NCBI GenBank assembly: GCA_018829455.1
Contig: JAHJUB010000066.1
Coordinates: 1 to 12,131, forward strand
Origin: Candidatus Omnitrophota bacterium
GTDB lineage: Bacteria > Ratteibacteria > UBA8468 > MWAK01
DNA length: 12,131 nucleotides
Direction of reading: 5' to 3'
Within the stretch, counting starts at the first letter, position 1. The number at the start of each line of letters is the position of its first letter. The notes beneath the pieces are model-generated. The model ran no database searches, was not told the DNA's origin, and worked only from the letters and a program-made list of their open reading frames with translations. Shown piece after piece: positions 6,498 through 12,131 of the stretch. Both the position numbers and the translations under genes were made by a program.

Positions 6498-6527
6498 ATT
6501 GTAACTTTTTCTCGCGCTGACTGTCAA
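6498..6527 (-). promoter_or_regulatory. Candidate sigma70-type promoter of the one-carbon cluster
   Basis: On the minus strand a perfect -35 TTGACA (6522-6527) is followed after 18 bases by TACAAT (6498-6503), five of six matches to the -10 consensus. The predicted start of transcription is near 6490-6492, giving a leader of about 30 bases to the fchA ATG. The -35 box overlaps the TGA stop (6524-6526) of the hydrolase gene upstream. This makes fchA-folD-metV-metF-GH29-fhs a plausible unit of its own. Confidence 0.65.
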
Positions 6528-7276
6528 ACTTCTATCATCATCCCGTCGGTCGCCGCAATTATCTCCAGGCCGAATTTTTGGCTCAGCCGGTCGGCAATCT
6601 TTTGAGGGTTGGCGGTCAGCGTTCTCCGTCCGAAATGGGTCAGAATAACCTTCTGCGGTTTGATGCTGGAGAGAATATCTGCTACTTCGGGCACGGAAAG
6701 ATGAAAAACTTCCGGTTTCCGTTCCGTCAGGACGACGTTGATTATCATTATTTCCCCGCGGAAGCAGTCCGGAATTTCCGGAAAATAAGCGGTATCGGTG
6801 ATGAAAGAGACGGTCCGGTTGTTTATTTTGAAATTAAAACCGTAGGTCTCCACCGGGTGCAGCATCCTAACTGTGTTAAAAGAAATTTCACCTACCCGGT
6901 ATTCTTTACCCGCCTCCAGAAGTTCCAACCGTTCCGGAAAATTCCGGAGATATTTTTGGATGACCGGTTCCGGCTCAAATGCATCCTGGGGCGCAAAGAC
7001 CGCGCCCCTCTTGGTGTGGCCGCCGGCGGTCATCGCCTCAATCATAACGTTGACGTCCGCGGAATGGTCCAGGTGTTTGTGGGATAGGATGACGCCGGTC
7101 AGTTTGGCCGGGTCCAGTTTGGGACGGCTCTCCAGCGCCCGCACCAGGGAACCGGGTCCCGGGTCCAAAATCAGGTTATCCGAACCGCTGGAAATCCAGA
7201 CTCCACCTGAGGCGCGCAGTTGTTCCATCATCACGAAGCGCGCGCCAGCCGTCCCTAAAAACTTAATGAAAGCCAT
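6524..7276 (-). CDS. Metallo-beta-lactamase-fold hydrolase
   Basis: A dinuclear-metal hydrolase of the MBL superfamily, about 250 residues, resembling the RNase Z/PhnP-like soluble branch. The metal-binding HxHxDH motif reads SHKHLDHSAD at 65-74 (His66, His68, Asp70, His71). Further ligands are likely His140 (MLHPVE), Asp161 (ITDTAYF) and His214 (LTHFG). The N-terminal FLGTAGARF stretch is typical of this branch. No signal peptide or membrane segment is present. The start is uncertain: ATG 7276 gives the family-like MAFIKFLGT, while ATG 7291 adds five residues and lies in a dispersed repeat; neither has a clear Shine-Dalgarno. The substrate is unknown: phosphodiester (RNA, cyclic phosphate) hydrolysis is common in relatives. 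The stop codon overlaps the -35 box of the one-carbon cluster, and I see no evidence of a folate function. Confidence 0.85.
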   Translation of the reverse strand: MAFIKFLGTAGARFVMMEQLRASGGVWISSGSDNLILDPGPGSLVRALESRPKLDPAKLTGVILSHKHLDHSADVNVMIEAMTAGGHTKRGAVFAPQDAFEPEPVIQKYLRNFPERLELLEAGKEYRVGEISFNTVRMLHPVETYGFNFKINNRTVSFITDTAYFPEIPDCFRGEIMIINVVLTERKPEVFHLSVPEVADILSSIKPQKVILTHFGRRTLTANPQKIADRLSQKFGLEIIAATDGMMIEV

Positions 7277-7281
7277 AGGAA

Positions 7282-7361
7282 TGATTGTCATTCTGAGCTC
7301 TTCGCTTTGCTCGAGGGCAGACTCCGCGAAGAATCTCGTTTTTAAATACGAGACCCTTCGC
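7282..7361. repeat. Dispersed repeat D, TGTCATTCTGAG type, with long hairpin
   Basis: The plus strand starts with TTGTCATTCTGAGC (from 7286), the opening of a dispersed palindromic repeat seen in many bacterial genomes, and contains GCGAAGAATCTCG. The right part forms a long hairpin: GCGAAG (7326-7331) and TCTCGT (7334-7339) pair with ACGAGA (7348-7353) and CTTCGC (7356-7361) around an AA/CC internal loop and an eight-base loop. It lies between the membrane protein gene and the MBL gene and supplies the alternative ATG at 7291. Confidence 0.7.
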
Positions 7362-7400
7362 TGGCGCTTCTTTACGCAAATTGTTCGGTAACTCTAAGGG

Positions 7401-8039
7401 CTATTTCTTCGCCGCTTTTTTGGCTTCCAGTTTATCTTTTAATGCCTGATAATCTTTCTGACCCACAACAATTGCGTTTAAATCATCTGCAAATTCTGCG
7501 GACGATTGATCGGCAATCCCTGCGTTCAGCCCTTTAACATCCTTGATATCCCCCTTGGTAATATCGGAAACGATTTTGTCCAGTTTTGCCACGAGGTTGT
7601 CTTTGGGATAAAGTTTTTTGCTTAAAGATAGAACCTCCTGCGCGCTCTTGTAAGATTCATCAATCTTGCCCTGGAGAAAGTTGCTCAGGGTGACTAGGTA
7701 CAGACTGCGCAGTTTCAACTCCGGATTTTTAGTAGTGGCGGCAACCTTGTCAAAGGCGGCCACCGCATCCGCGTAGGAGGGACTCTGTTTATCTCCGGCC
7801 TTGGCCTTCAGAAACAACTTATACGCATCCACGTACTCCTGGGTTACTCCCGAAATCTCTTTGAAGTCATCCAGCGTCAGTTTGTCCGGGTCAACCTCAT
7901 TGGTCTGGGCGTCAACCATCTTCATCCCGACGTAGGAAATCAACGCGTTCCGGTTGACGTAAAGGGTCACGTTTACCAGAACCATCACCAGCCCCATAAC
8001 CAGCCCTACCTTCCAATACTTTTTCAATCTTCTTACCAT
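7401..8039 (-). CDS. Membrane-anchored protein of unknown function, TPR-like helical domain
   Basis: I do not recognise this 212-residue protein. It begins with a basic stretch MVRRLKKYWK followed by one hydrophobic segment at about 11-28 (VGLVMGLVMVLVNVTLYV), so it is probably anchored in the inner membrane with the rest outside the cytoplasm. No lipobox is visible. Residues 65-165 are helical and look like two or three loose TPR-type repeats (YVDAYKLFLKAKAGD, YADAVAAFDKVAAT, DESYKSAQEVLSLSKKLYP). The tail is lysine- and alanine-rich (KDKLEAKKAAKK). An in-frame ATG at 8165 would overlap the glycosidase gene; the ATG at 8039 has GGAGG six bases upstream and an extended -10 box behind it, so that start is preferred. 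It may be a scaffold protein, but nothing ties it to the folate genes. Confidence 0.8.
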   Translation of the reverse strand: MVRRLKKYWKVGLVMGLVMVLVNVTLYVNRNALISYVGMKMVDAQTNEVDPDKLTLDDFKEISGVTQEYVDAYKLFLKAKAGDKQSPSYADAVAAFDKVAATTKNPELKLRSLYLVTLSNFLQGKIDESYKSAQEVLSLSKKLYPKDNLVAKLDKIVSDITKGDIKDVKGLNAGIADQSSAEFADDLNAIVVGQKDYQALKDKLEAKKAAKK

Positions 8040-8045
8040 ACTCCA

Positions 8046-8050
8046 CCTCC
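8046..8050 (-). promoter_or_regulatory. Strong ribosome binding site of the membrane protein gene
   Basis: GGAGG (within GGGAGGTGG) lies six bases before the ATG at 8039 and decides the start against the in-frame ATG at 8165. Confidence 0.8.
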
Positions 8051-8066
8051 CGGTTTTTAAAACGGT

Positions 8067-8075
8067 ATTATAACA
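8067..8075 (-). promoter_or_regulatory. Extended -10 promoter for the membrane protein gene
   Basis: TGTTATAAT on the minus strand is a perfect TGnTATAAT extended -10 element, 14 bases after the glycosidase stop. No good -35 is visible, as is common for extended -10 promoters. The leader would be about 20 bases and includes the GGAGG site. Confidence 0.6.
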
Positions 8076-8089
8076 CAAACACATTAATT

Positions 8090-11000
8090 TCAGACCGGCG
8101 GGCGGACGACAAGTTCCGGCGCGGCCATCAGACCGCAGGACACTAACTGGTATTCCTCCTGCCACTCTTTTCCTTCGGTCATGTATTGTGCGGAACCGGT
8201 CCAGATGGGTTCTTTTTCCGCAAGGTGCAGGGGACCGTGGGAATTTCTCCGGTGACCGATTACTTCTATCGCCAGGGTTGCCTCTTTTTGTCCGGAAACA
8301 AACTCGGTAATATCAATTTCGTGAGGTTCCCAGGCACAAATACCGGCTTCCTTCCCGTCCACCAGAATGCGCACGGCAACTCCGCGGTAATCCGGGATGC
8401 GGATGAACAGGCGCTTGCCTTCCGGAACAACCGGTTGAATCTTTCTCAAATAACTGACCGAACCGGAGTAAAACGGCAGTCCCTGTTCTACCCAGTCGCC
8501 TAATTTCAGGGAATGGACAGGCGTGGTAAGGGATAACCGGGTTCCCTTTACCTCTGCGCCGAAATCACCCAGAAGGTAGATTATTTCCAGGCCCGGATGG
8601 TTTTCGTCGTATGCGCATTCAAGGAGAATTTCGTTTTGACCGGGGCGAATCAGGGCCGAGTCAATTGGAATGGTGCGCAGGGAGCGGTCCACCCACCAGC
8701 CGCATTCGGCGTCAACCGAGACAGACGCCCCGTTTAAGCTGATGCGAAAGAGATGCGGTTGCTCCAGGGCTATGAGCATCCTTCCGTCCGGTGTTGCTGC
8801 GGCTTCAAAGGTATAAAGGAGAGAAACCTGAATAGATTTGGGTTTGGGATTCTTCTTCTGCGCCCAGGGCTGGACCATATCCCCGGAGCGGCGAGGAATA
8901 CCCAGACAATCGCGGACAACCTTGTCGGTGCGTAGGACCTCATTCTCCGGCTGCCACTTGCCGTCGGCAATCTTAAGCCGCGGACGGTCCAGCGGCAGAA
9001 CGTTGGGTTCCGACAGACGGACTTCCCAGTCCGGCCCATCCAGGACGGAATGGCTATCCTCCTTCAGGTGTACCCGGGGACCGGCTTTAATAGAAAGAGG
9101 TTTTTTGGGTATCAGGAACAACCGGCTTCCCAACGCCGGAAGGCCGGTGTGGATAAGGTATCCATCCGGAGTTTGTCTGGCATCGGCGGTAACTATCTCT
9201 CCGGTTTCCGGGTTGAGTTCCAACGGCGCATACTGCCAACCGGGAACTCCGCGGATGATAACCTCCGGGAAAGGCAGGTTTCGCTCGCGCACCCCGATTT
9301 CCTGATAGATATGACGCTCGCTGTCCGCGAAGTCCTGTCCGGTGTTGCAGACAAAGAGGTAGCAGGCGTCTTTGTCTTCCCGTAACAAATAGAGAATCGG
9401 TCCTAACTCTTGCCCCCCTTCCCGGTCGGTAATGGAAATGCGGCGGCAGTCCTTCTCCAGAACGCTGACAAGTTCGGAACCGGCTGCCGGCGCCTTCTGA
9501 CATTGGGCCGCAAAATCCTTAACCTCGGTTGACGGCGCCGCATCAACGTATGCGGGTGGTTCTCCGGCGAAGGTAACGCGGCCGCCTGCTTGGTGGAAGC
9601 GCTTAATAAGTTTTAGGGTGGCGCCGCGCATGGTCAGCATCGGCGGTACCAGGACGCTCCGGTACGAAGCGCGGCCGATGATAAAAACGGCGGCGCCATC
9701 TTTTTTCCCGATACGGCCGTGCCGGAAAATAATATCCTCGTCTCCGTAGTCAAAATCCAGGTGGCCGGCCAGCAGAGCGTCGCTCAATTTCCAGAAGACG
9801 CGGTCCTGTTTTTCCACTTCCGGGTTCTTCTTCCAGTCGGCCCGGCACTGAAGCCACATGCTTTCCACCGGATGGATAATCAGGAGGTCCCGCACTTCTT
9901 CCCCTTGGGTCATAACCGCATTGATGCGGCCGAAATAATCTTCTACGCGTGAATAGAGTTTGTACCAGGGCGACTGGTAGGAGATGGAGGCGGGATAATC
10001 CCGTTTTGCCTCTCCGAGCATGGTGTACCAGGCAAGGTGCTGGCACCGCAGGTTGATGCCCAGGGCAATCTGCCAGTCGCCTAACGCCTTGTGCCCGGAA
10101 AAGGGAAAGTCCCAGCCGGTGCAGCCGTAGGTCTCCGTAAGCCGCCATTTCCTTCCGAATTGCCGGGCAACGGAACTGACCTGTTTGGCGACGGTGAAGA
10201 TCCGCCAGTGCTCGGTGAGCAGGTCCATACCCGGCGCCTGCATATATTCATATAAGCGCATGCAACTGCCCACCATATCTGTCTGGCTGGAAAGCGTATC
10301 CTCGCAAAGGGCGTGACCGGTGAAGAACAGGTTGTTTCGTCCGCACCAGTCCCCAATCTGTCGGCCGAAGGACTCAACAAAAAGATGCGTCACGCATTCG
10401 TGGTAGTGATACCGGGCCGGCGTAATAGATTGCCCGTCAACGTCAAGGAAAATCTCCGGCAGGCGTTCTCTGAGGTCATAGCCATAGCGGCGCCTGAACA
10501 CCAGAGGCAGTTTTCCGGTCCAGGGGCAGGAAACGCGCCCGGTCTTTTCCCAGTCCTCAGAAAACATGGGGTTGTTTTGATATGGTTCGTCGGTGAAGAT
10601 GCCGGGGACGGATTTGCCGAACCGGGAGCCGACCTCTTTCCGGTACGCCTCGTAGGTAATCTTAATGAACTGCCGCACCGCGTCGGGGTTAAGCGTATCA
10701 AGGTAGGTGTACCCGTTGAACCAGGAACTGTTTTCGTTAATCTTTACGGAGAAGACCAGCAGTGTCTCTTCGGGGGAAAGCCGAATTGATTTCTGCCCGG
10801 GTATTCTGCGTACATCCCGGGCGGAAGTTCCTTCCACCTTAGCGGCAAATACCGCAACGGTATCTTTTGTCCATTTCAATTTCCGCGGGTCGGATAATCT
10901 CTCCATTACCAGGGAGCGCGCCCGGTGCTTGGGGTTCCTGGTAACCAGACCACCGGCCGCGCCGGATGGCCAACGGTCCTCATCATAAAGCCAGGCTTTC

Positions 11001-11254
11001 ATGCCCAGTTTCTCCGCTTCCTCGCAGCAGGCGCGGACACAGTCAAACCACTCGTCGGAAAGATAGGGCGTCGCCAAACCGACCCGTGAATGCATAAAGA
11101 ATCCGCCCAGACCCATCTCTTTCATCAGGCGTATCTGGCGCCGGAGTTCATCCGGCTCCAACTTTCCGTTCCAGGCCCAAAACGGAGCGCCCCGGAATAT
11201 ACTTCCCGGATTTTTAAATTCACACTGTAGTGTCTTCAGCATTTCCTTCCGCAT
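8090..11254 (-). CDS. Large GH106-like glycoside hydrolase (putative alpha-L-rhamnosidase-type)
   Basis: A 1054-residue enzyme resembling the GH106 alpha-L-rhamnosidase clan, assigned from motifs. The barrel begins RGAPFWAWNGKLEPDELRRQI (21-41), then GLGGFFMHSRVGL (48-60) and WLYDEDRWPSGAAGG (88-102). Candidate catalytic or binding acids are Glu223 in GIFTDEPYQ (218-226), Glu318-Asp319 in FTGHALCED (311-319) and Glu374 in TETYG (373-377). A middle region (about 540-640) includes Rossmann-like segments, and the last 200 residues look like GH2-type sugar-binding and jelly-roll beta domains. There is no signal peptide, suggesting a cytoplasmic enzyme acting on imported oligosaccharides. The ATG at 11254 has AAGGAG six bases upstream; a second ATG at 11242 (GGAAGG upstream) is possible. 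Similar uncharacterised proteins are common in Planctomycetota/Lentisphaerota-type genomes. Rhamnose specificity is unproven. Confidence 0.8.
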   Translation of the reverse strand: MRKEMLKTLQCEFKNPGSIFRGAPFWAWNGKLEPDELRRQIRLMKEMGLGGFFMHSRVGLATPYLSDEWFDCVRACCEEAEKLGMKAWLYDEDRWPSGAAGGLVTRNPKHRARSLVMERLSDPRKLKWTKDTVAVFAAKVEGTSARDVRRIPGQKSIRLSPEETLLVFSVKINENSSWFNGYTYLDTLNPDAVRQFIKITYEAYRKEVGSRFGKSVPGIFTDEPYQNNPMFSEDWEKTGRVSCPWTGKLPLVFRRRYGYDLRERLPEIFLDVDGQSITPARYHYHECVTHLFVESFGRQIGDWCGRNNLFFTGHALCEDTLSSQTDMVGSCMRLYEYMQAPGMDLLTEHWRIFTVAKQVSSVARQFGRKWRLTETYGCTGWDFPFSGHKALGDWQIALGINLRCQHLAWYTMLGEAKRDYPASISYQSPWYKLYSRVEDYFGRINAVMTQGEEVRDLLIIHPVESMWLQCRADWKKNPEVEKQDRVFWKLSDALLAGHLDFDYGDEDIIFRHGRIGKKDGAAVFIIGRASYRSVLVPPMLTMRGATLKLIKRFHQAGGRVTFAGEPPAYVDAAPSTEVKDFAAQCQKAPAAGSELVSVLEKDCRRISITDREGGQELGPILYLLREDKDACYLFVCNTGQDFADSERHIYQEIGVRERNLPFPEVIIRGVPGWQYAPLELNPETGEIVTADARQTPDGYLIHTGLPALGSRLFLIPKKPLSIKAGPRVHLKEDSHSVLDGPDWEVRLSEPNVLPLDRPRLKIADGKWQPENEVLRTDKVVRDCLGIPRRSGDMVQPWAQKKNPKPKSIQVSLLYTFEAAATPDGRMLIALEQPHLFRISLNGASVSVDAECGWWVDRSLRTIPIDSALIRPGQNEILLECAYDENHPGLEIIYLLGDFGAEVKGTRLSLTTPVHSLKLGDWVEQGLPFYSGSVSYLRKIQPVVPEGKRLFIRIPDYRGVAVRILVDGKEAGICAWEPHEIDITEFVSGQKEATLAIEVIGHRRNSHGPLHLAEKEPIWTGSAQYMTEGKEWQEEYQLVSCGLMAAPELVVRPPV

Positions 11255-11272
11255 TGTTTCTCCTTGTTTTAG

Positions 11273-11310
11273 TTGTCATTGCGAGCGTTCCTCAGCGCGG
11301 CAATCCCGCG
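11273..11310. repeat. Dispersed repeat E, TTGTCATTGCGAGC type
   Basis: The plus strand reads TTGTCATTGCGAGC, then a variable middle, then GCGGCAATCCCGCG. GATTGCCGC and GCAATGACA-like halves are the hallmark of a dispersed palindromic repeat found between genes of many bacteria. It lies in the probable 5' leader of the GH106-like gene, between the -10 box and the ribosome binding site, a few bases from the end of the IS4-type element. Confidence 0.65.
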
Positions 11311-11315
11311 TCTAT

Positions 11316-11324
11316 ATTATACCA
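11316..11324 (-). promoter_or_regulatory. Extended -10 promoter upstream of the GH106-like gene
   Basis: TGGTATAAT on the minus strand is a perfect extended -10 element (TGnTATAAT). It is 12 bases after the transposase stop and about 61 bases before the glycosidase ATG. No good -35 at 16-18 bases is seen. It sits at or beside the probable IS end, so it may be part of the element or be formed at the junction. Confidence 0.5.
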
Positions 11325-12131
11325 CTACTGTCCGGTTAAAGATTGAATAATAGCGCCTGTTTCGGGCCTTCAGGCTCTACAGGCATTTTATAATTGTGTT
11401 GAGAAAGCAAGTCGTAGAGCGGTTCTTTCTCTAATTGGCAAATGCTTAAAATCTGTAGAATTGTGTAGAGACTTCTTTCGGTCTGAAGCCGTTTTTTCAA
11501 GATGGCTATCAGGACATACACGCAGACGGCAATCCAGACCTGAGTCTTTACCGCGTTCTCGGATGTGCCGTAGAATGCCTTGATGCGCAGGTGCTGTTTT
11601 ATCCACTTGAAAAATAACTCTACCCGCCACCTGGCCTTGTACAGAGAGGCGATGGTAAGAGCCGGCAGGACAAAGTTGTTGGTCAGAAAGACAAGATGTT
11701 TTTTGGTGTCGGCGTCGTAATAAGAAATGCGCCGCAGTATTTCCGGGTAGTCTTTGGATGTGTTGATGCCGGCAAGAACAATGGTTTGGTCTGAGCGAAG
11801 TCCGGTGGACTTGTCCACCGGCCGGGAGTATCGGCGCTGGACTATAAGGCCGCGTTTGGCTCGTGTTACAAAGAAGGCTCTGGACTGATGAATGGTACAG
11901 AGCCGCTTGAAGTCCAGATAACCACGATCCATTACGTAGAAAGAACCCGGTTCGATAATAAGCATATCCAGGATGTTGACGTCTTGCACTCTTCCTTCGG
12001 TAATGTGGATGAACTCCGGGATACTGCCTCGCAGATTCAGCAGGGTATGAAGTTTGATTGCGGCTTTGGTTTTCCGGAACCGTGCCCAAGGAAAGAGTTT
12101 CAGGCACAGGTCTATAGTGGAAGAATCGAAG
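11325..12131 (-). mobile_element. IS4-family insertion sequence, one end in window
   Basis: The element contains the transposase gene and extends past the right edge of the window. Its left end is probably just outside the stop codon, around 11325-11335 (plus strand CACTACTGTCCGGTTAA). The exact end and the target duplication cannot be fixed because the other terminal repeat is not in the window. Confidence 0.55.
11336..12131 (-). CDS. IS4-family transposase, N-terminus beyond window
   Basis: DDE transposase. The reading frame is open to the window edge, so 264 C-terminal residues are visible of a family length of about 370-400. The visible part begins FDSSTIDLCLKLFPWARF, whose Asp (residue 2) is the first catalytic acid. 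The second is Asp68 in FYVMDRGYLDF, and Glu171 lies in YKARWRVELFFKWIK. That segment gives the IS4 signature Y-(2)-R-(3)-E-(6)-K. A GTG at 11989 is only an internal codon and not the start. No stop or frameshift interrupts the visible frame and the C-terminus is complete, so the copy could be active. The stop TAA falls next to the presumed element end. Confidence 0.93.
   Translation of the reverse strand, partial: FDSSTIDLCLKLFPWARFRKTKAAIKLHTLLNLRGSIPEFIHITEGRVQDVNILDMLIIEPGSFYVMDRGYLDFKRLCTIHQSRAFFVTRAKRGLIVQRRYSRPVDKSTGLRSDQTIVLAGINTSKDYPEILRRISYYDADTKKHLVFLTNNFVLPALTIASLYKARWRVELFFKWIKQHLRIKAFYGTSENAVKTQVWIAVCVYVLIAILKKRLQTERSLYTILQILSICQLEKEPLYDLLSQHNYKMPVEPEGPKQALLFNL

Noticed and set aside
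8040..8165. 42-residue N-terminal extension of the membrane protein
   Set aside because: It overlaps the glycosidase gene and the promoter, and the internal ATG has a strong ribosome site and a natural basic-then-hydrophobic N-terminus.
11336..11989. Treating the transposase as a truncated 217-residue protein starting at GTG 11989
   Set aside because: Reading upstream of 11989 in the same frame gives 47 more codons with conserved IS4 sequence, including the first catalytic Asp, so the GTG is internal.
11388..12107. Alternative 239-codon minus frame over the transposase
   Set aside because: The other frame carries the intact IS4 DDE and Y-R-E-K motifs and stays open to the window edge; this frame gives an Arg/Ser/Pro-rich shadow.

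Overview
The window is bacterial chromosome with ten protein-coding genes, all on the minus strand, so the text below follows transcription from high to low coordinates. Its core is a nearly complete tetrahydrofolate (methyl) branch of the Wood-Ljungdahl pathway: fchA, folD, metV, metF and fhs. This points to an anaerobe that makes acetate or runs the branch in reverse. CODH/ACS, formate dehydrogenase, hydrogenase and Rnf genes are not visible. The company of a GH29 alpha-L-fucosidase and a large GH106-like glycosidase, together with many intergenic palindromes, fits sugar-fermenting candidate-phylum or PVC-type bacteria (Omnitrophota, Planctomycetota, Lentisphaerota-like). That placement is a low-confidence guess, since there is no rRNA or marker gene here.

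Layout. (1) 12131-11336: an IS4-family transposase whose N-terminus lies beyond the window. (2) 11254-8090: a 1054-residue GH106-like glycoside hydrolase, behind an extended -10 promoter next to the IS end, with a dispersed repeat in its leader. (3) 8039-7401: a small membrane-anchored protein of unknown function with its own extended -10 promoter and a strong ribosome binding site. (4) 7276-6524: a metallo-beta-lactamase-fold hydrolase. (5) 6462-131: the one-carbon cluster fchA-folD-metV-metF-[GH29 fucosidase]-fhs, preceded by a good sigma70-type promoter whose -35 box overlaps the stop codon of the hydrolase gene.

How the genes work together. Fhs turns formate, tetrahydrofolate and ATP into formyl-THF. 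FchA and FolD take it through methenyl- to methylene-THF. MetF with MetV reduces that to methyl-THF for the corrinoid protein and acetyl-CoA synthase. FolD lacks the lysine that normally catalyses the cyclohydrolase step (Gln52 instead) and lacks the usual NADP 2'-phosphate contacts (His165, Ile189). I therefore infer a division of labour: FchA as the cyclohydrolase and FolD as a dehydrogenase, perhaps NAD-linked.

The most unusual features are the cytoplasmic-looking alpha-L-fucosidase placed between metF and fhs, and the palindromic repeats in nearly every gap of 75 bases or more. Two of the repeats (3147-3202 and 4106-4155) have the exact plan of REPINs: a GTAG foot, two tight hairpins and a CTAC foot. 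There is no gene-free stretch over 300 bases. Downstream of fhs (1-130) I see only a short palindrome and a 12-base direct repeat, and no convincing terminator.
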